From positions 868,001 to 932,000 of the forward strand of contig CAVTJR010000003.1 in the NCBI GenBank assembly GCA_963735115.1: a stretch of DNA of 64,000 nt. Reading direction: 5' to 3'. A program made the translations under genes and the position numbers. The stretch is from JAKACA01 sp963735115 (GTDB lineage: Bacteria; Actinomycetota; Acidimicrobiia; Acidimicrobiales; Bog-793). Position 1 is the first letter of the stretch. Every line of letters begins with the position of its first letter. This document shows positions 42,867 to 51,334 of this stretch, piece after piece. Below the pieces are notes generated by a model, which was not told the origin of the DNA, searched no databases, and was given only the letters and a program-made list of their open reading frames with translations.

Positions 42867-43663
42867 GCCAGCCCGCGGACCCCCCTGTGCAAGTCGGCCG
42901 GATGCTCTTCACCCTCGTCGATCCCAATCCGGGTCACGAGGTTGCCTACAACCGCTGGTACGAACGGGACCACTTCTATGCAGGCTGTCTCGTGGGGCCG
43001 TGGCTCTTCGCCGGCAGGCGGTGGGTGGCCACGCGCCGGTTGAAGGACCTGCGATTCCCTCCGCAGAGCCCCTTCGCCGAGCCGGTCGCCGCCGGCAGCT
43101 ATCTCTCGATCTACTGGGTGCTGGCGGGGCACGAGGACGAGCACTTCGCCTGGGCGCGCCGGCAGGTGTACTGGCTGTACGGGCAGGGCCGGGGCTTCTC
43201 TGAGCGGACGCATGCACACACGAAGCTGTACGACTTCGTCGGCGCCGTCTCCCGTCACCCTGACGGCGTCCCCGTGGCGCTGGCGCTCGACCACCCCTAC
43301 AGCGGGCTGGTCGTGCTGTGCTCCGAACCGGCTGAGGGCTCGAGCTACGAAACCCTCGCCGAGGCGAGCGCGCCACATGTCGCCAGGCTCCTGCAGGCGC
43401 CCGGGATGGATCTCATCTCCAACTGGCGCTTCCACGTGGAGGAAGGCGACTTCGAAGCGCCCATGGCGCTCGGCTCGGAGGGCGGGACGAAGGACCGGTT
43501 GCTGCAGTTGGGCTTCGTGCAGGGCACACCGGAGGACACTTGGCCGGCCGTTCAGGGTTACGCCGAGGACCTCGAGTCCTCCGGTGCCGGCCGAGTGACC
43601 TTCGCAGCACCCTTCGTCCCGACGATCGTCGGGACGGACACCTACACGGACGAGTTGTGGTGA
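42863..43663 (+). CDS. Unrecognised protein with EthD/alpha-beta barrel-like N-terminus
   Basis: 266 aa, not assigned to a known function. The N-terminus GRMLFTLVDPNPGHEVAYNR followed by WYERDHFYAGCLVGPWLFAG resembles the F/Y-N-x-W-Y-x-x-x-H motif of dimeric alpha-beta barrel (EthD-like) proteins. A second half (GTKDRLLQLGFVQGTPEDTW) could be another ferredoxin-like barrel. No signal peptide or membrane segment is visible. It is embedded in an operon, with overlapping ATGA and GTGA at both ends, between an F420-type LLM enzyme and an aldehyde dehydrogenase, so it is probably a pathway enzyme or accessory factor. Confidence 0.75.
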   Translation: MSQPADPPVQVGRMLFTLVDPNPGHEVAYNRWYERDHFYAGCLVGPWLFAGRRWVATRRLKDLRFPPQSPFAEPVAAGSYLSIYWVLAGHEDEHFAWARRQVYWLYGQGRGFSERTHAHTKLYDFVGAVSRHPDGVPVALALDHPYSGLVVLCSEPAEGSSYETLAEASAPHVARLLQAPGMDLISNWRFHVEEGDFEAPMALGSEGGTKDRLLQLGFVQGTPEDTWPAVQGYAEDLESSGAGRVTFAAPFVPTIVGTDTYTDELW

Positions 43664-45120
43664 GCAGCAAGGGCCTGTGCTGGATCGGCGGCGAGGCCGT
43701 CGAAGGAGAGAACGGCAGCTACGAGATCGTCAATCCGGCCACCGAGGCGGTCGTCGGGCTGGCGCCGGAGGCTTCGGCCGGCGATGCGCGGCGAGCGGCA
43801 GTAGCCGCCGCCGAGGCCTTCGCCTCCTGGTCGCGGACCTCGCCGGAGGAGCGGGCCGCCTTGTTGAAGGCGGCGGCGGACTTGCTCGAGCATCGCGCCA
43901 AGGAGCTGTTCGGACTCGTGCAAGCCGAGACGGGCTCGACGGTCATGATGACCCGCACCGCCCAGGTCCCCGGGGCGATCGCGCGACTGAGGCGCTACGC
44001 CAAGGGCGCCCTCGAGCCGGTCACGATCCCGTTGCCGCCCGCCCCGAATTGGCCGGGTGGGCCTGACGGCGTCGGCGGCGGCATCACGACGGCGATGGGC
44101 GTGCGACGTCCTGTCGGCGTGGTGGCGGCGATCACGTCCTACAACGTCCCGATGAACAACGTCGCCGGCAAGATCGGGCCCGCCCTCGCCATGGGCAACA
44201 CGGTCGTGGTCAAGCCCGCACCGCAGGATCCGCTCGGCGTCATCGCCATGGTGGAGGCCATGCACGAGGCGGGTTTCCCGCCCGGTGTCGTCAACCTCGT
44301 CGTGGGGTCGACGCCCGGTGCCGGCGAAGCCCTCGTCTCTGCGCCCGAGGTCGACATGGTGAGCTTCACCGGCAGCACGTTCATCGGCACGAAGATCGCC
44401 GAGGCCTGTGCCAAGGACGTGCGGCGGGTGCTGCTCGAGCTCGGTGGCAAAGGGGCGAGCCTCGTCTTTGCCGGAGCCGATCTGGAGCAGGCAGCCAGAG
44501 GGACGGCGAGCACCTTCACATTTCACGCCGGGCAGATCTGCACGGCGCCGACGAGGCTGCTCGTGGAGCGCCCGGTGTACGCCGAGATGGTCGAGCGCCT
44601 CACTGCCCTGGCCGCAGCCGCCAAGGTGGGCGATCCGCTCGAGCCCGACACGGTTGTCGGCCCGTTGATCTCGTCCGCCCAGCGGCAGCGGGTCCTGAGC
44701 TACGTGAGCGGCGCCGTGGCTGCCGGCGCCGTCATGACCGCTGGTGGGGCCACCGAGATGGACGGCGGGTTCTTCGTGAGCCCGACCGTGCTGAGCGACT
44801 GCGCGCCGGACATGACCGCCGTGCAGGAAGAGATCTTCGGCCCGGTCGTCGTGGCGCTGCCCTTTGACGACGAGGAGGAGGGGATCGCCCTCGCAAACGG
44901 TACGAGCTACGGGCTCTACGACTATGTCTGGACTCAAGACGCCAACCGGGGGTTGCGGATCGCCGGGCAACTCCGCAGCGGGAACGTCGGTGTCAACACG
45001 GTCAGCCGCAACCCGGAGACACCCTTCGGGGGCTTCAAGCGCAGCGGCATGGGGCGCGACGGAGGATCCTTCGCCCTGCATGCGTATTCGGAGATGCAGA
45101 GCGTGGTGTGGCCGGGATGA
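43660..45120 (+). CDS. Aldehyde dehydrogenase family protein
   Basis: 486 aa from GTG 43660, overlapping the preceding stop by GTGA. The catalytic set is intact: N162 (SYNVP), E260 (LLELGGKGA) and C294 (FHAGQICTAPTR). The NAD-binding FTGSTFIGTKIAEA and C-terminal NPETPFGGFKRSGMGRDGG are typical. It oxidises an aldehyde to the acid with NAD(P)+. The downstream F420 enzyme overlaps it by ATGA. Natural substrate unknown; the zinc alcohol dehydrogenase upstream could supply its aldehyde. Confidence 0.92.
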   Translation: MSSKGLCWIGGEAVEGENGSYEIVNPATEAVVGLAPEASAGDARRAAVAAAEAFASWSRTSPEERAALLKAAADLLEHRAKELFGLVQAETGSTVMMTRTAQVPGAIARLRRYAKGALEPVTIPLPPAPNWPGGPDGVGGGITTAMGVRRPVGVVAAITSYNVPMNNVAGKIGPALAMGNTVVVKPAPQDPLGVIAMVEAMHEAGFPPGVVNLVVGSTPGAGEALVSAPEVDMVSFTGSTFIGTKIAEACAKDVRRVLLELGGKGASLVFAGADLEQAARGTASTFTFHAGQICTAPTRLLVERPVYAEMVERLTALAAAAKVGDPLEPDTVVGPLISSAQRQRVLSYVSGAVAAGAVMTAGGATEMDGGFFVSPTVLSDCAPDMTAVQEEIFGPVVVALPFDDEEEGIALANGTSYGLYDYVWTQDANRGLRIAGQLRSGNVGVNTVSRNPETPFGGFKRSGMGRDGGSFALHAYSEMQSVVWPG

Positions 45121-45656
45121 GCACCCAGCGACCCGAGCAGCCGGCGGGACCCGAGCAGCCGGCGGGACCCGAGCAGCCTGCGCGAGGTCGGCAGGCTGCC
45201 ACGCAGTTCGTGGAGCCACCCCGCGAACAGATACCGGACATCAGCCGGGCGCACGTGGCGGCGCTCGAGTCCGGCGCCGCCGAGGAGCTCTGGACGGCCG
45301 CCGGCATGAGCCACGTGATCTTGCGGACGGTTGGGCGACGATCCGGCAACGAGCACAAAGTGGCGCTGCCGTATTGGTCCGACGAGGACGGCTCTCGGGT
45401 GGTCGTCGGCTCCTTCGCCGGGGCGCCTCAGCACCCGGCGTGGTACCTCAACCTCACCGATCGCGATCGCAACGCCGAGGTGCTCGTGCGGGTGCAGGCT
45501 GGTGCGTACTGGGCCGAGCCCGAGGTGCTCGATGGGGCTGAGTACGAGCGCGTCTGGAGAGCGCTCACGACAGACCGGCCGTTCTACGTCGCTTACACGA
45601 GACGAACCACGCGGCGAATCCCCCTCGTGCGCCTCAGGGAGGTTCGGCCCGCCTGA
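45117..45656 (+). CDS. Deazaflavin (F420)-dependent nitroreductase family protein (DUF385, Ddn-like)
   Basis: 179 aa. The split-barrel F420-binding pattern is RTVGRRSGNEHKVALPYWSD, VVGSFAGAPQHPAWYLNLTD, then the C-terminal pocket YERVWRALTTDRPFYVAYTR. This matches the Ddn/DUF385 family of F420H2-dependent reductases. The N-terminal residues are a repeated EQPAGP motif encoded by three 18-bp repeats. It ends the TetR-LLM-LLM-ALDH operon and provides a second F420 link. Confidence 0.85.
   Translation: MSTQRPEQPAGPEQPAGPEQPARGRQAATQFVEPPREQIPDISRAHVAALESGAAEELWTAAGMSHVILRTVGRRSGNEHKVALPYWSDEDGSRVVVGSFAGAPQHPAWYLNLTDRDRNAEVLVRVQAGAYWAEPEVLDGAEYERVWRALTTDRPFYVAYTRRTTRRIPLVRLREVRPA
45131..45184 (+). 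repeat. Three 18-bp tandem repeats at the start of the Ddn-like gene
   Basis: ACCCGAGCAGCCGGCGGG at 45131-45148 and 45149-45166 is followed by a diverged copy at 45167-45184. In frame, they encode P-E-Q-P-A-G units. Confidence 0.9.
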
Positions 45657-45715
45657 GCGGGGGCGCGCCCCCTGTCCGGCGCCGCCGGGCGACCCGGTCA
45701 AGAGCGTCGGGCGGG

Positions 45716-46450
45716 CTAGCGCCAGAAGACGTGATGCTTGGCCTCGGCTTCGAAGGCGCCCGCCATGAGGTTCTCGCCCAGTGTTGTGAGCGAGTTGCCG
45801 TACGCCATCACCGGCTGGCCTGTCTGCAACGCACGGGCGAAGGCGTCGTGGGCATCGACGAGCACGGCGTCCTCTGCGGCGCTCTCGGTTGCGATCGTCA
45901 CGTTGTAGGCGTGGATCAAGCTGGTGAGCTCGGAGCTGTCCGGTGGCGACCCAGGCAGGGGCAGGACGTTGGCGACGAGGACCGTGGGCACGCCGGCCTT
46001 GTGCAACGCCACCAGCAGCTGGCGGAGCGCTCCGGCGAACTCCAATACCCCCGTGCCGTCAAAGGCTTCGTCCAGGCCGAGCGCCACGGTCACGACCGTT
46101 GGCCGCAGAGCAAGCACCTCGCTGATGAGCGAAGGCTCACTGAACTCCCAGCCACTCGGGAGGTCGAGCTCGTAGGCCGTCGCCCACGCCGGGAGGCTCG
46201 AGCGGTAGAACTGCTGGGTCCAGGAAGTCCTCGCGTCCCCCGGCTGATCCTGCTGGGCCTCGGTCACCGAGACATAGGTCACCACCGGGCCTGCCCGCTG
46301 CGGGGCGGGACCGGAGAAGGCGTTGGGGCCTCCCGAGCAGGCCGCCAGCCCGCCCGCCAGCACGGCGGAAGCGAGGGCGACGGCGAGGCGCCGCCTGTTC
46401 GACGCAGGCGTCCGGCGGGGCGGGTCGTTGGCCGGTGGAGGGCGTCTCAC
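45716..46450 (-). CDS. Lipoprotein with degenerate SGNH/GDSL-like fold
   Basis: 244 aa from GTG 46450, overlapping the permease stop (GTGA). A hydrophobic signal with lipobox LAAC places a lipidated Cys at 38, so it is probably exported and anchored. The rest resembles SGNH hydrolases (PTVVTVALGLDEAFDGTGVL, VPTVLVANVLPLPG, VLVDAHDAFARALQTG), but block I reads YVSVTEAQ instead of GDS, so catalytic Ser may be absent. It is the last gene of a three-gene operon with a FtsX-like permease and an ABC ATPase. Confidence 0.75.
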   Translation of the reverse strand: MRRPPPANDPPRRTPASNRRRLAVALASAVLAGGLAACSGGPNAFSGPAPQRAGPVVTYVSVTEAQQDQPGDARTSWTQQFYRSSLPAWATAYELDLPSGWEFSEPSLISEVLALRPTVVTVALGLDEAFDGTGVLEFAGALRQLLVALHKAGVPTVLVANVLPLPGSPPDSSELTSLIHAYNVTIATESAAEDAVLVDAHDAFARALQTGQPVMAYGNSLTTLGENLMAGAFEAEAKHHVFWR

Positions 46451-47769
46451 GCGTCCACCGCTTCTCGCGCTGGCAGCCGGGCGGCGCGGCGCGCCGGGAG
46501 GGCACCGGCCACGAGGGCCACGATGCACGAGCCGAGCACGGCTCCGAGCGGGAGCGGCCACGGGACTGAGAGGGCGACTCCGCTGAGCCCTTGAGAATGC
46601 AGATACGCATTGGCGTTTGCGGCGATTCCCGCTGCCATGCCCATGCCGAGGACGGTGCCGAAGAGCCCGCCGAGGGCCCCCAGCATGCCGGCCTCGAGAA
46701 GAAACACCCGCAGCACGTCACGGTCACGCGCCCCGATGGCCTTGAGGACGCCGATCTCCCGCCGCCGCTCCCGCACCGCTGCGAACAACGCGTTGGCGAT
46801 GCCGAGTGCCGCGATGGCGAGCGCCACGATCCCGATGCCCGAGAGGACGAGCTCCACGACGTGCAGGTACCGTCCCACCGAGAGGATGAGGCCGACCGGA
46901 GCGGCCGTCGAGTAGCCGATCGCCGCGATGGCGGCGCGCACGGGCGAGACCTGGCTCAGCTGCTTGGCGATGACGATGGCCCCGTCAATGGGGGCGGTTC
47001 CCTGACCGGGAGGGGTTTCGGACGAGTACAGGGTCTCGATCAGCTTCGGCCAGGCGACGATGTCCCCGGAGGTCATCTCTTCGTCGAGGACGCCGACGAT
47101 CTCCGCCGTCTGATAGCGAGTCGTCGTTGCCAGCCCGGTGGCTGGAACGAAGGTCACCAGCTCGACGCGAGTCCCGATGACCTCGGAGGCGTGCGAGGAC
47201 GTGAGGCCGAGCGAGGCAAGGTACTGCTCGTCGACGGCAACCTCAGCGCCCGATCCGGCGATCGGCAGGCGACCGGCCAGCAGGGTGATCGGAAGGGCGT
47301 TGACCTGCCCGAGATTGGCACCGATGGCCGAGGTCGTGAGGACGGGTGTCACGGTGGCGGCTGAGCCCGGGTCCTGCCCCTGGCCGCAAGATCGCGTGGA
47401 GGAACCGACGGCGGTCGGCGGGCAGAGCGTCGAGCCCGCCGGCGGGGTGGCGGGCGGCAGCAGCTCGACCGGAGCGACCACGATCGGGAGCACCATGAGG
47501 ACGTCTTGCAGCCGGCTGATCTGGGTGACGGCCGCCTCCGTGAGCGGGCGGGGCAGACCGGGGGCTGGGTCGTCCAGGGTGGCCTGGGCGGGGTTGGGCG
47601 CATTGGGCTCGACGGAGATGCCGGCGAGAGAGCCTCCGTGGGACAGCTGGGAGAGGACGCGGGTACGGGCCGTTCCGGCGATCGCCAGCAGGGCGCACAG
47701 CAGGGCGGCGGCGAGGGCGACGGCGAGAACCGTCAGGGCCGCCCGTGCGGGTCGGCGCCGGATCTCCAC
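46447..47769 (-). CDS. MacB/FtsX-like ABC transporter permease
   Basis: 440 aa from a GTG start. Topology is typical of MacB/LolC permeases: one N-terminal helix (ALTVLAVALAAALLCALLAI), a large extracytoplasmic domain of about 240 residues, then three helices (VVELVLSGIGIVALAIAALG, AGMLGALGGLFGTVLGMGMA and a last one from LGAVLGSCIVALVAGALP). The coupling motif VRERRREIGVLKAIGARDRDVLRVFLLEA is present. It follows the ATPase after about 30 bp and overlaps the lipoprotein gene. These systems move lipoproteins, peptides or small molecules from the membrane by mechanotransmission. Confidence 0.85.
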   Translation of the reverse strand: MEIRRRPARAALTVLAVALAAALLCALLAIAGTARTRVLSQLSHGGSLAGISVEPNAPNPAQATLDDPAPGLPRPLTEAAVTQISRLQDVLMVLPIVVAPVELLPPATPPAGSTLCPPTAVGSSTRSCGQGQDPGSAATVTPVLTTSAIGANLGQVNALPITLLAGRLPIAGSGAEVAVDEQYLASLGLTSSHASEVIGTRVELVTFVPATGLATTTRYQTAEIVGVLDEEMTSGDIVAWPKLIETLYSSETPPGQGTAPIDGAIVIAKQLSQVSPVRAAIAAIGYSTAAPVGLILSVGRYLHVVELVLSGIGIVALAIAALGIANALFAAVRERRREIGVLKAIGARDRDVLRVFLLEAGMLGALGGLFGTVLGMGMAAGIAANANAYLHSQGLSGVALSVPWPLPLGAVLGSCIVALVAGALPARRAARLPAREAVDA

Positions 47770-47799
47770 GGCCTGCCAGCGTGACGGCGTCTCGCCAGT

Positions 47800-48429
47800 T
47801 CACCCGAGCGCACCTCTTGCCTCGACGAGCTCGCCGGCGCCGAGCGCGAGAGATCGCTCCGCTCGCGCCGCCAGCTGCCGGTGATGGGTGACGACGACGA
47901 GCGTGCAGCCCTCCTCCGCGCGCAGTTGCTCGAGGAGGTCTCCCACGTCGGCGGCGGTGGCATCGTCGAGGTCGCCCGTGGGCTCGTCGGCGAGAATGAC
48001 ACGCGGCGAGTTGGCGATGGCGCGGGCGATGGCTACCCGCTGCCGCTCGCCACCGGACAGCTCCGGTGGTCGGTGGTCCAACCGGTTTGCCAGCCCGACG
48101 CGCTCGAGGAGGTGGGTGGCTCGGTGGTGCCGTTGCACGGCGTTCGAGACGCCCGCCAGTGTGAGCGCCAGCTCGACGTTCTCCTTGGCGGTGAGCGCCT
48201 CGAGGAGACCGAAGTGTTGGAACACGAAGCCCACGGTCTCGCGCCGGAAGGCGGCCAGCCCGTCGCCCGAGAGGGCGCGCAGGTCGTGGCCGCCGACGCG
48301 GATCTCGCCGCTCTGGGGGTGGTCGAGCCCGCCGACGAGGGACAGCAAGGTCGTCTTGCCGGAGCCCGAGGGCCCCACGAGGGAGACGTACTCGCCTTCG
48401 GCCACTTCGAGGGAGATGTCGTGCAGCAC
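47800..48429 (-). CDS. MacB/LolD-type ABC transporter ATP-binding protein; start codon uncertain
   Basis: 209 aa if GTG 48429 is used. Walker A GPSGSGKT at 19-26, ELSGGERQRVAIARAIA and LADEPTGDLDDATA. With this start, the N-terminal strand bearing the A-loop Tyr is lost. Upstream, in frame, the codons after a TAG read GLSIITLHRLSHTYHRRRGT then DVPVLHDIS, which is the expected N-terminus, yet no ATG, GTG or TTG is present; only CTG at 48480 or ATC codons could start it. The gene is either unusually initiated or its start was mis-sequenced. Confidence 0.83.
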   Translation of the reverse strand: MLHDISLEVAEGEYVSLVGPSGSGKTTLLSLVGGLDHPQSGEIRVGGHDLRALSGDGLAAFRRETVGFVFQHFGLLEALTAKENVELALTLAGVSNAVQRHHRATHLLERVGLANRLDHRPPELSGGERQRVAIARAIANSPRVILADEPTGDLDDATAADVGDLLEQLRAEEGCTLVVVTHHRQLAARAERSLALGAGELVEARGALG

Positions 48430-48574
48430 CGGGACGTCGGTGCCGCGTCGCCGGTGGTAAGTGTGGGAAAGACGGTGCAGAGTGATGATCGATAGACCCT
48501 ACGCGGGGGAGCGCCGTTGCGACGTAGCGCGGCCCGGTGCGGTCTCGCAGGCAGCCACTCGAGAGGCGAGGGCG

Positions 48575-49399
48575 TCAGGCGGTCACGTCGCGCCGCACGA
48601 AGAGGGCAGCGGTTCCGGCAGCCAGCAGGATCATGTAGGCGAGCGCCCGGACAATGGCCGTATGGAGGTTCACGTCGGAGCTGCCGCCGGAGGCGACGGC
48701 ACTGAGGAGCTGGCCCGGGAGCCATTTGTCGCTCCCGCTGACGGTGGCGCTGAGAATGAGCTCGAAGGGGAGGATGTAGACGAGCCCGACGGCGATGGCG
48801 GCGCCCGGGCTGCGCAGCAGGTTGCCGACGACGATGCCGAGGGTCGTGTAGCCGCACACGGCCAGGGCCACTTCACCGAAGGCCTTGAGGGAGTCGCTCA
48901 GCCCCGCTGAGGAGGTCCAGGCGGACGTACTGACGCCGCGGACGTGAGCCATCACGAAGGCCGTGGCGGCACCGATGATGCAGGCCAAGAGGACGGCGAG
49001 GGCGCTGAAGGTCAGCACCGCGAGGTACTTGCCCGCCAGCAGGACGAGCCGCCTGGGCTGGCGAATGAGGAGGTTGCGCAAGGTGCCGACGCTGTACTCA
49101 CTTGCCATCTGAGCGCCCGCGACGGCAAGTGAGATGATGCCGAGGAGGCCGGCAAAGCCGGAGAACGCCTTCCCGAGGGCATCAGGCTGGGCGAGCTGGG
49201 CGAGGGTGATCGCCACACGGCCGCCGCCACCGCCACCGCCGCCCCCACCGCCCCCACCGCCGCGGAAGTGATGGCCAGCAAGGGCAAAAGTGAGGATGGT
49301 GATGAGGAGGGCGACTCCCGCGATAGCGCCATAGAGCGACAGGAACAGGCTCGGCCGGCGCAGCTTCACCCACTCGCTCCGGAATGCTGCCAGGATCAT
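48575..49399 (-). CDS. ABC-2 type exporter permease with poly-glycine loop
   Basis: 274 aa from ATG 49399. Six helices are visible, beginning LSLYGAIAGVALLITILTFA. The conserved GAQMASEYSVGTLRNLLIRQ motif after the second helix and the closing pair of helices ending LLAAGTAALFVRR are typical of ABC-2 permeases. In the first loop there is a run of about 14 glycines (about 48-61), giving a GC-rich stretch in the DNA. It overlaps the ATPase stop by ATGA. The exported substrate is unknown. Confidence 0.82.
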   Translation of the reverse strand: MILAAFRSEWVKLRRPSLFLSLYGAIAGVALLITILTFALAGHHFRGGGGGGGGGGGGGGRVAITLAQLAQPDALGKAFSGFAGLLGIISLAVAGAQMASEYSVGTLRNLLIRQPRRLVLLAGKYLAVLTFSALAVLLACIIGAATAFVMAHVRGVSTSAWTSSAGLSDSLKAFGEVALAVCGYTTLGIVVGNLLRSPGAAIAVGLVYILPFELILSATVSGSDKWLPGQLLSAVASGGSSDVNLHTAIVRALAYMILLAAGTAALFVRRDVTA

Positions 49400-50355
49400 C
49401 GCCCGCCTCCGACGGCGCCGACGCCGCTTGCGACAGGTTGGGCGACGTCGCCGCTCACCGTGCCCGTCATTGCGAGGAACGCCTGCTCGAGAGTCTGGCG
49501 GCGGGTGCTCAAGTGCACGAGGGTGATCTGTTCGCGCACCGCCAGCCGGTAGAGGTCGGCGGCGCAGTCCTCGTCGGCGATGACGCAGACCCAAGGTCCG
49601 TCCGAGCGCGCCTGGCGCCCGGCGGCGAGCAGGCCAGCCAGAAGACGGGGGGTGTCCTCCGGGCGTTCCGGTCGGGCCCAGACTTCGGTGTGCTGGGCGG
49701 CCACGAGCTGCTCCACCGTGCCCTGGTACATCAGTTGGCCCAGCTGGATCATCACGACGTGGTCGCAGATCTGCTCGAGCTCGGCCAGCAGGTGGCTCGA
49801 CACGAAGACGGTGATGCCGTCATCGCGAAGCGAGCGGAGCAGCGAGCGCACTTCTCCGATGCCGGCCGGGTCGAGGCCGTTGGTCGGCTCGTCGAGCACG
49901 AGCAGCTCCGGCCGCGGCAAGAGGGCGGCGGCGATCCCGAGCCGCTGCTTCATGCCGTGGGAGTAGGCCCGGAAGGGATCGTTCCCCCGGTCCGTCAGTC
50001 CGACGCGCTCGAGCCCTTCGTCGACCCGCTGCAGGGGGAGCTGGGCGAGACGCGCCAGCACGACGAGGTTCGCACGACCACTCAGCGGTCCGTAGAACGT
50101 CGGGCCCTCGATCATGGCGCCGATCCGGCTCATGTACCGCTCGGGGGCCGACAGCGGCTCCCCGAGGACGGATCCCGTGCCGGCAGTCGGCCGAACAAGC
50201 CCGAGCAGCATGCGCATCGTGGTGGTCTTGCCAGCCCCGTTCGGACCGATGAAACCGGATACCGCCCCGGTCGGGATGCTGAGGTTGGCGTGGTCGACGG
50301 CGACCCGGTCACCGAAGCGCTTGGTGAGGTCGTGGGTCTCGATGGCGACCGTCAT
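49396..50355 (-). CDS. ABC-2 type exporter ATP-binding protein
   Basis: 319 aa. GPNGAGKTTTMRMLLGLVRP is Walker A, YSHGMKQRLGIAAALLPRPE the signature and LVLDEPTNGLDPAGIGEVRS the Walker B. The switch His is in SSHLLAELEQI. A C-terminal extension of about 95 residues (HTEVWARPERPEDTP, CVIADEDCAADLYRLAVREQ, LVHLSTRRQTLEQAFLAMTG) matches the DrrA/CcmA family domain. It pairs with the overlapping permease downstream. Confidence 0.9.
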   Translation of the reverse strand: MTVAIETHDLTKRFGDRVAVDHANLSIPTGAVSGFIGPNGAGKTTTMRMLLGLVRPTAGTGSVLGEPLSAPERYMSRIGAMIEGPTFYGPLSGRANLVVLARLAQLPLQRVDEGLERVGLTDRGNDPFRAYSHGMKQRLGIAAALLPRPELLVLDEPTNGLDPAGIGEVRSLLRSLRDDGITVFVSSHLLAELEQICDHVVMIQLGQLMYQGTVEQLVAAQHTEVWARPERPEDTPRLLAGLLAAGRQARSDGPWVCVIADEDCAADLYRLAVREQITLVHLSTRRQTLEQAFLAMTGTVSGDVAQPVASGVGAVGGGR

Positions 50356-50427
50356 CGGGACCTGCTTCGTCGTTTCATCAGTCGCAGACTAAGGGGCCAT
50401 CCTGTGGGTTTGCTGTGTGGCCGCAGC

Positions 50428-51210
50428 TCACTCCGCCCTCTCGGTGATCTGGCCGCTGGAGGCAGCCAGGTAACGGGGCGCCTCGCCCCCGCCGTGCACG
50501 ACGAGGTTGGCGCCGCTCACGTACGAGGCGAGCGGCGATGCGATGAAGACGCAGGCATCGGCGACGTCGAGCGGTGTGCCGAGACGTCCCATGGGGACCG
50601 TGGCGGCGACGCGGGCGACGCCCGCCTCGTCCCCGTAGAAGAGGGGTGCCTGCTCCGTACGGATGTAGCCGGGTGTGACGGCGTTGACGCGGACCTTGGG
50701 CGCCCACTCGAGCGCGAGCGTCTCAGTGAGGTTGATGAGACCCGCCTTGGCCGCCCCGTAGGCGACCGTTCCCGGCGACGGCCGTAGACCGCTCACACTG
50801 GCGATGTTGATGATCACCCCGCCTCTCTCCTGTGCCTGCATGACGGCGTTAGCCGCTTGGGCGAGCCAGAGGGGCGCCAGCAGGTTCAGGCGGATGATGG
50901 CCTCGGAGAATCGCGGCGAGGCGCTCGCCGAGTCCGCCGGCGGCGAGCCGCCGGCATTGTTGACGAGCACGTCGAGTCGCCCGCTGCGCGTCTTCACGTG
51001 GGCCACAAGGCGCTCGATGTCGTCGGGGAGGCGGATGTCGGACGTGACGAACTCGACCTCGGGCGGCAGGGGTTCGGCCGGCGGTCGCCGAGCGCAGGTG
51101 ACGACCGAGGCCCCGGCGGCGGCGAAACGCTCGACGATGCCCCGCCCGATGCCCTTCGTCCCGCCCGTGACGAGCACGACAGTGCCGCTGTAGTCGGTCA
51201 GGTCGTGCAC
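50428..51210 (-). CDS. SDR-family oxidoreductase beside echA20 (Rv3548c/Rv3549c-like position)
   Basis: 260 aa from GTG 51210. VVLVTGGTKGIGRGIVERFA as cofactor site, NNAGGSPPAD, NIASVSGLRPSPGTVAYGAA with YGAAKAGL as the YxxxK motif, TPGYIRTEQAPLF and ASYVSGANLVVHGGGEAPRY. It is divergent from echA20, as are the SDR genes beside echA20 in M. tuberculosis. A role in steroid ring-side-chain oxidation is inferred from that arrangement only. Confidence 0.85.
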   Translation of the reverse strand: MHDLTDYSGTVVLVTGGTKGIGRGIVERFAAAGASVVTCARRPPAEPLPPEVEFVTSDIRLPDDIERLVAHVKTRSGRLDVLVNNAGGSPPADSASASPRFSEAIIRLNLLAPLWLAQAANAVMQAQERGGVIINIASVSGLRPSPGTVAYGAAKAGLINLTETLALEWAPKVRVNAVTPGYIRTEQAPLFYGDEAGVARVAATVPMGRLGTPLDVADACVFIASPLASYVSGANLVVHGGGEAPRYLAASSGQITERAE

Positions 51211-51334
51211 GTTGCCTCTGTCACGCGGGCCTCATTCACTAGGGTCTTGTCGCCGGCCGGCGCCAATCTACGACGGCTCGGCCCGAGAACGCTCGAGCGG
51301 CCACACCGAGCGAGGTGCGGGGACAGCGACGACG

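Noticed and set aside
49200..49262. GC-rich repeat that looks like a tandem repeat array
   Set aside because: It is the codon run for the poly-glycine loop of the ABC permease, so no separate repeat element is needed.
51212..51334. N-terminal extension of echA20
   Set aside because: The extra 41 residues are low complexity and have no crotonase similarity; ATG 51335 fits the family start.
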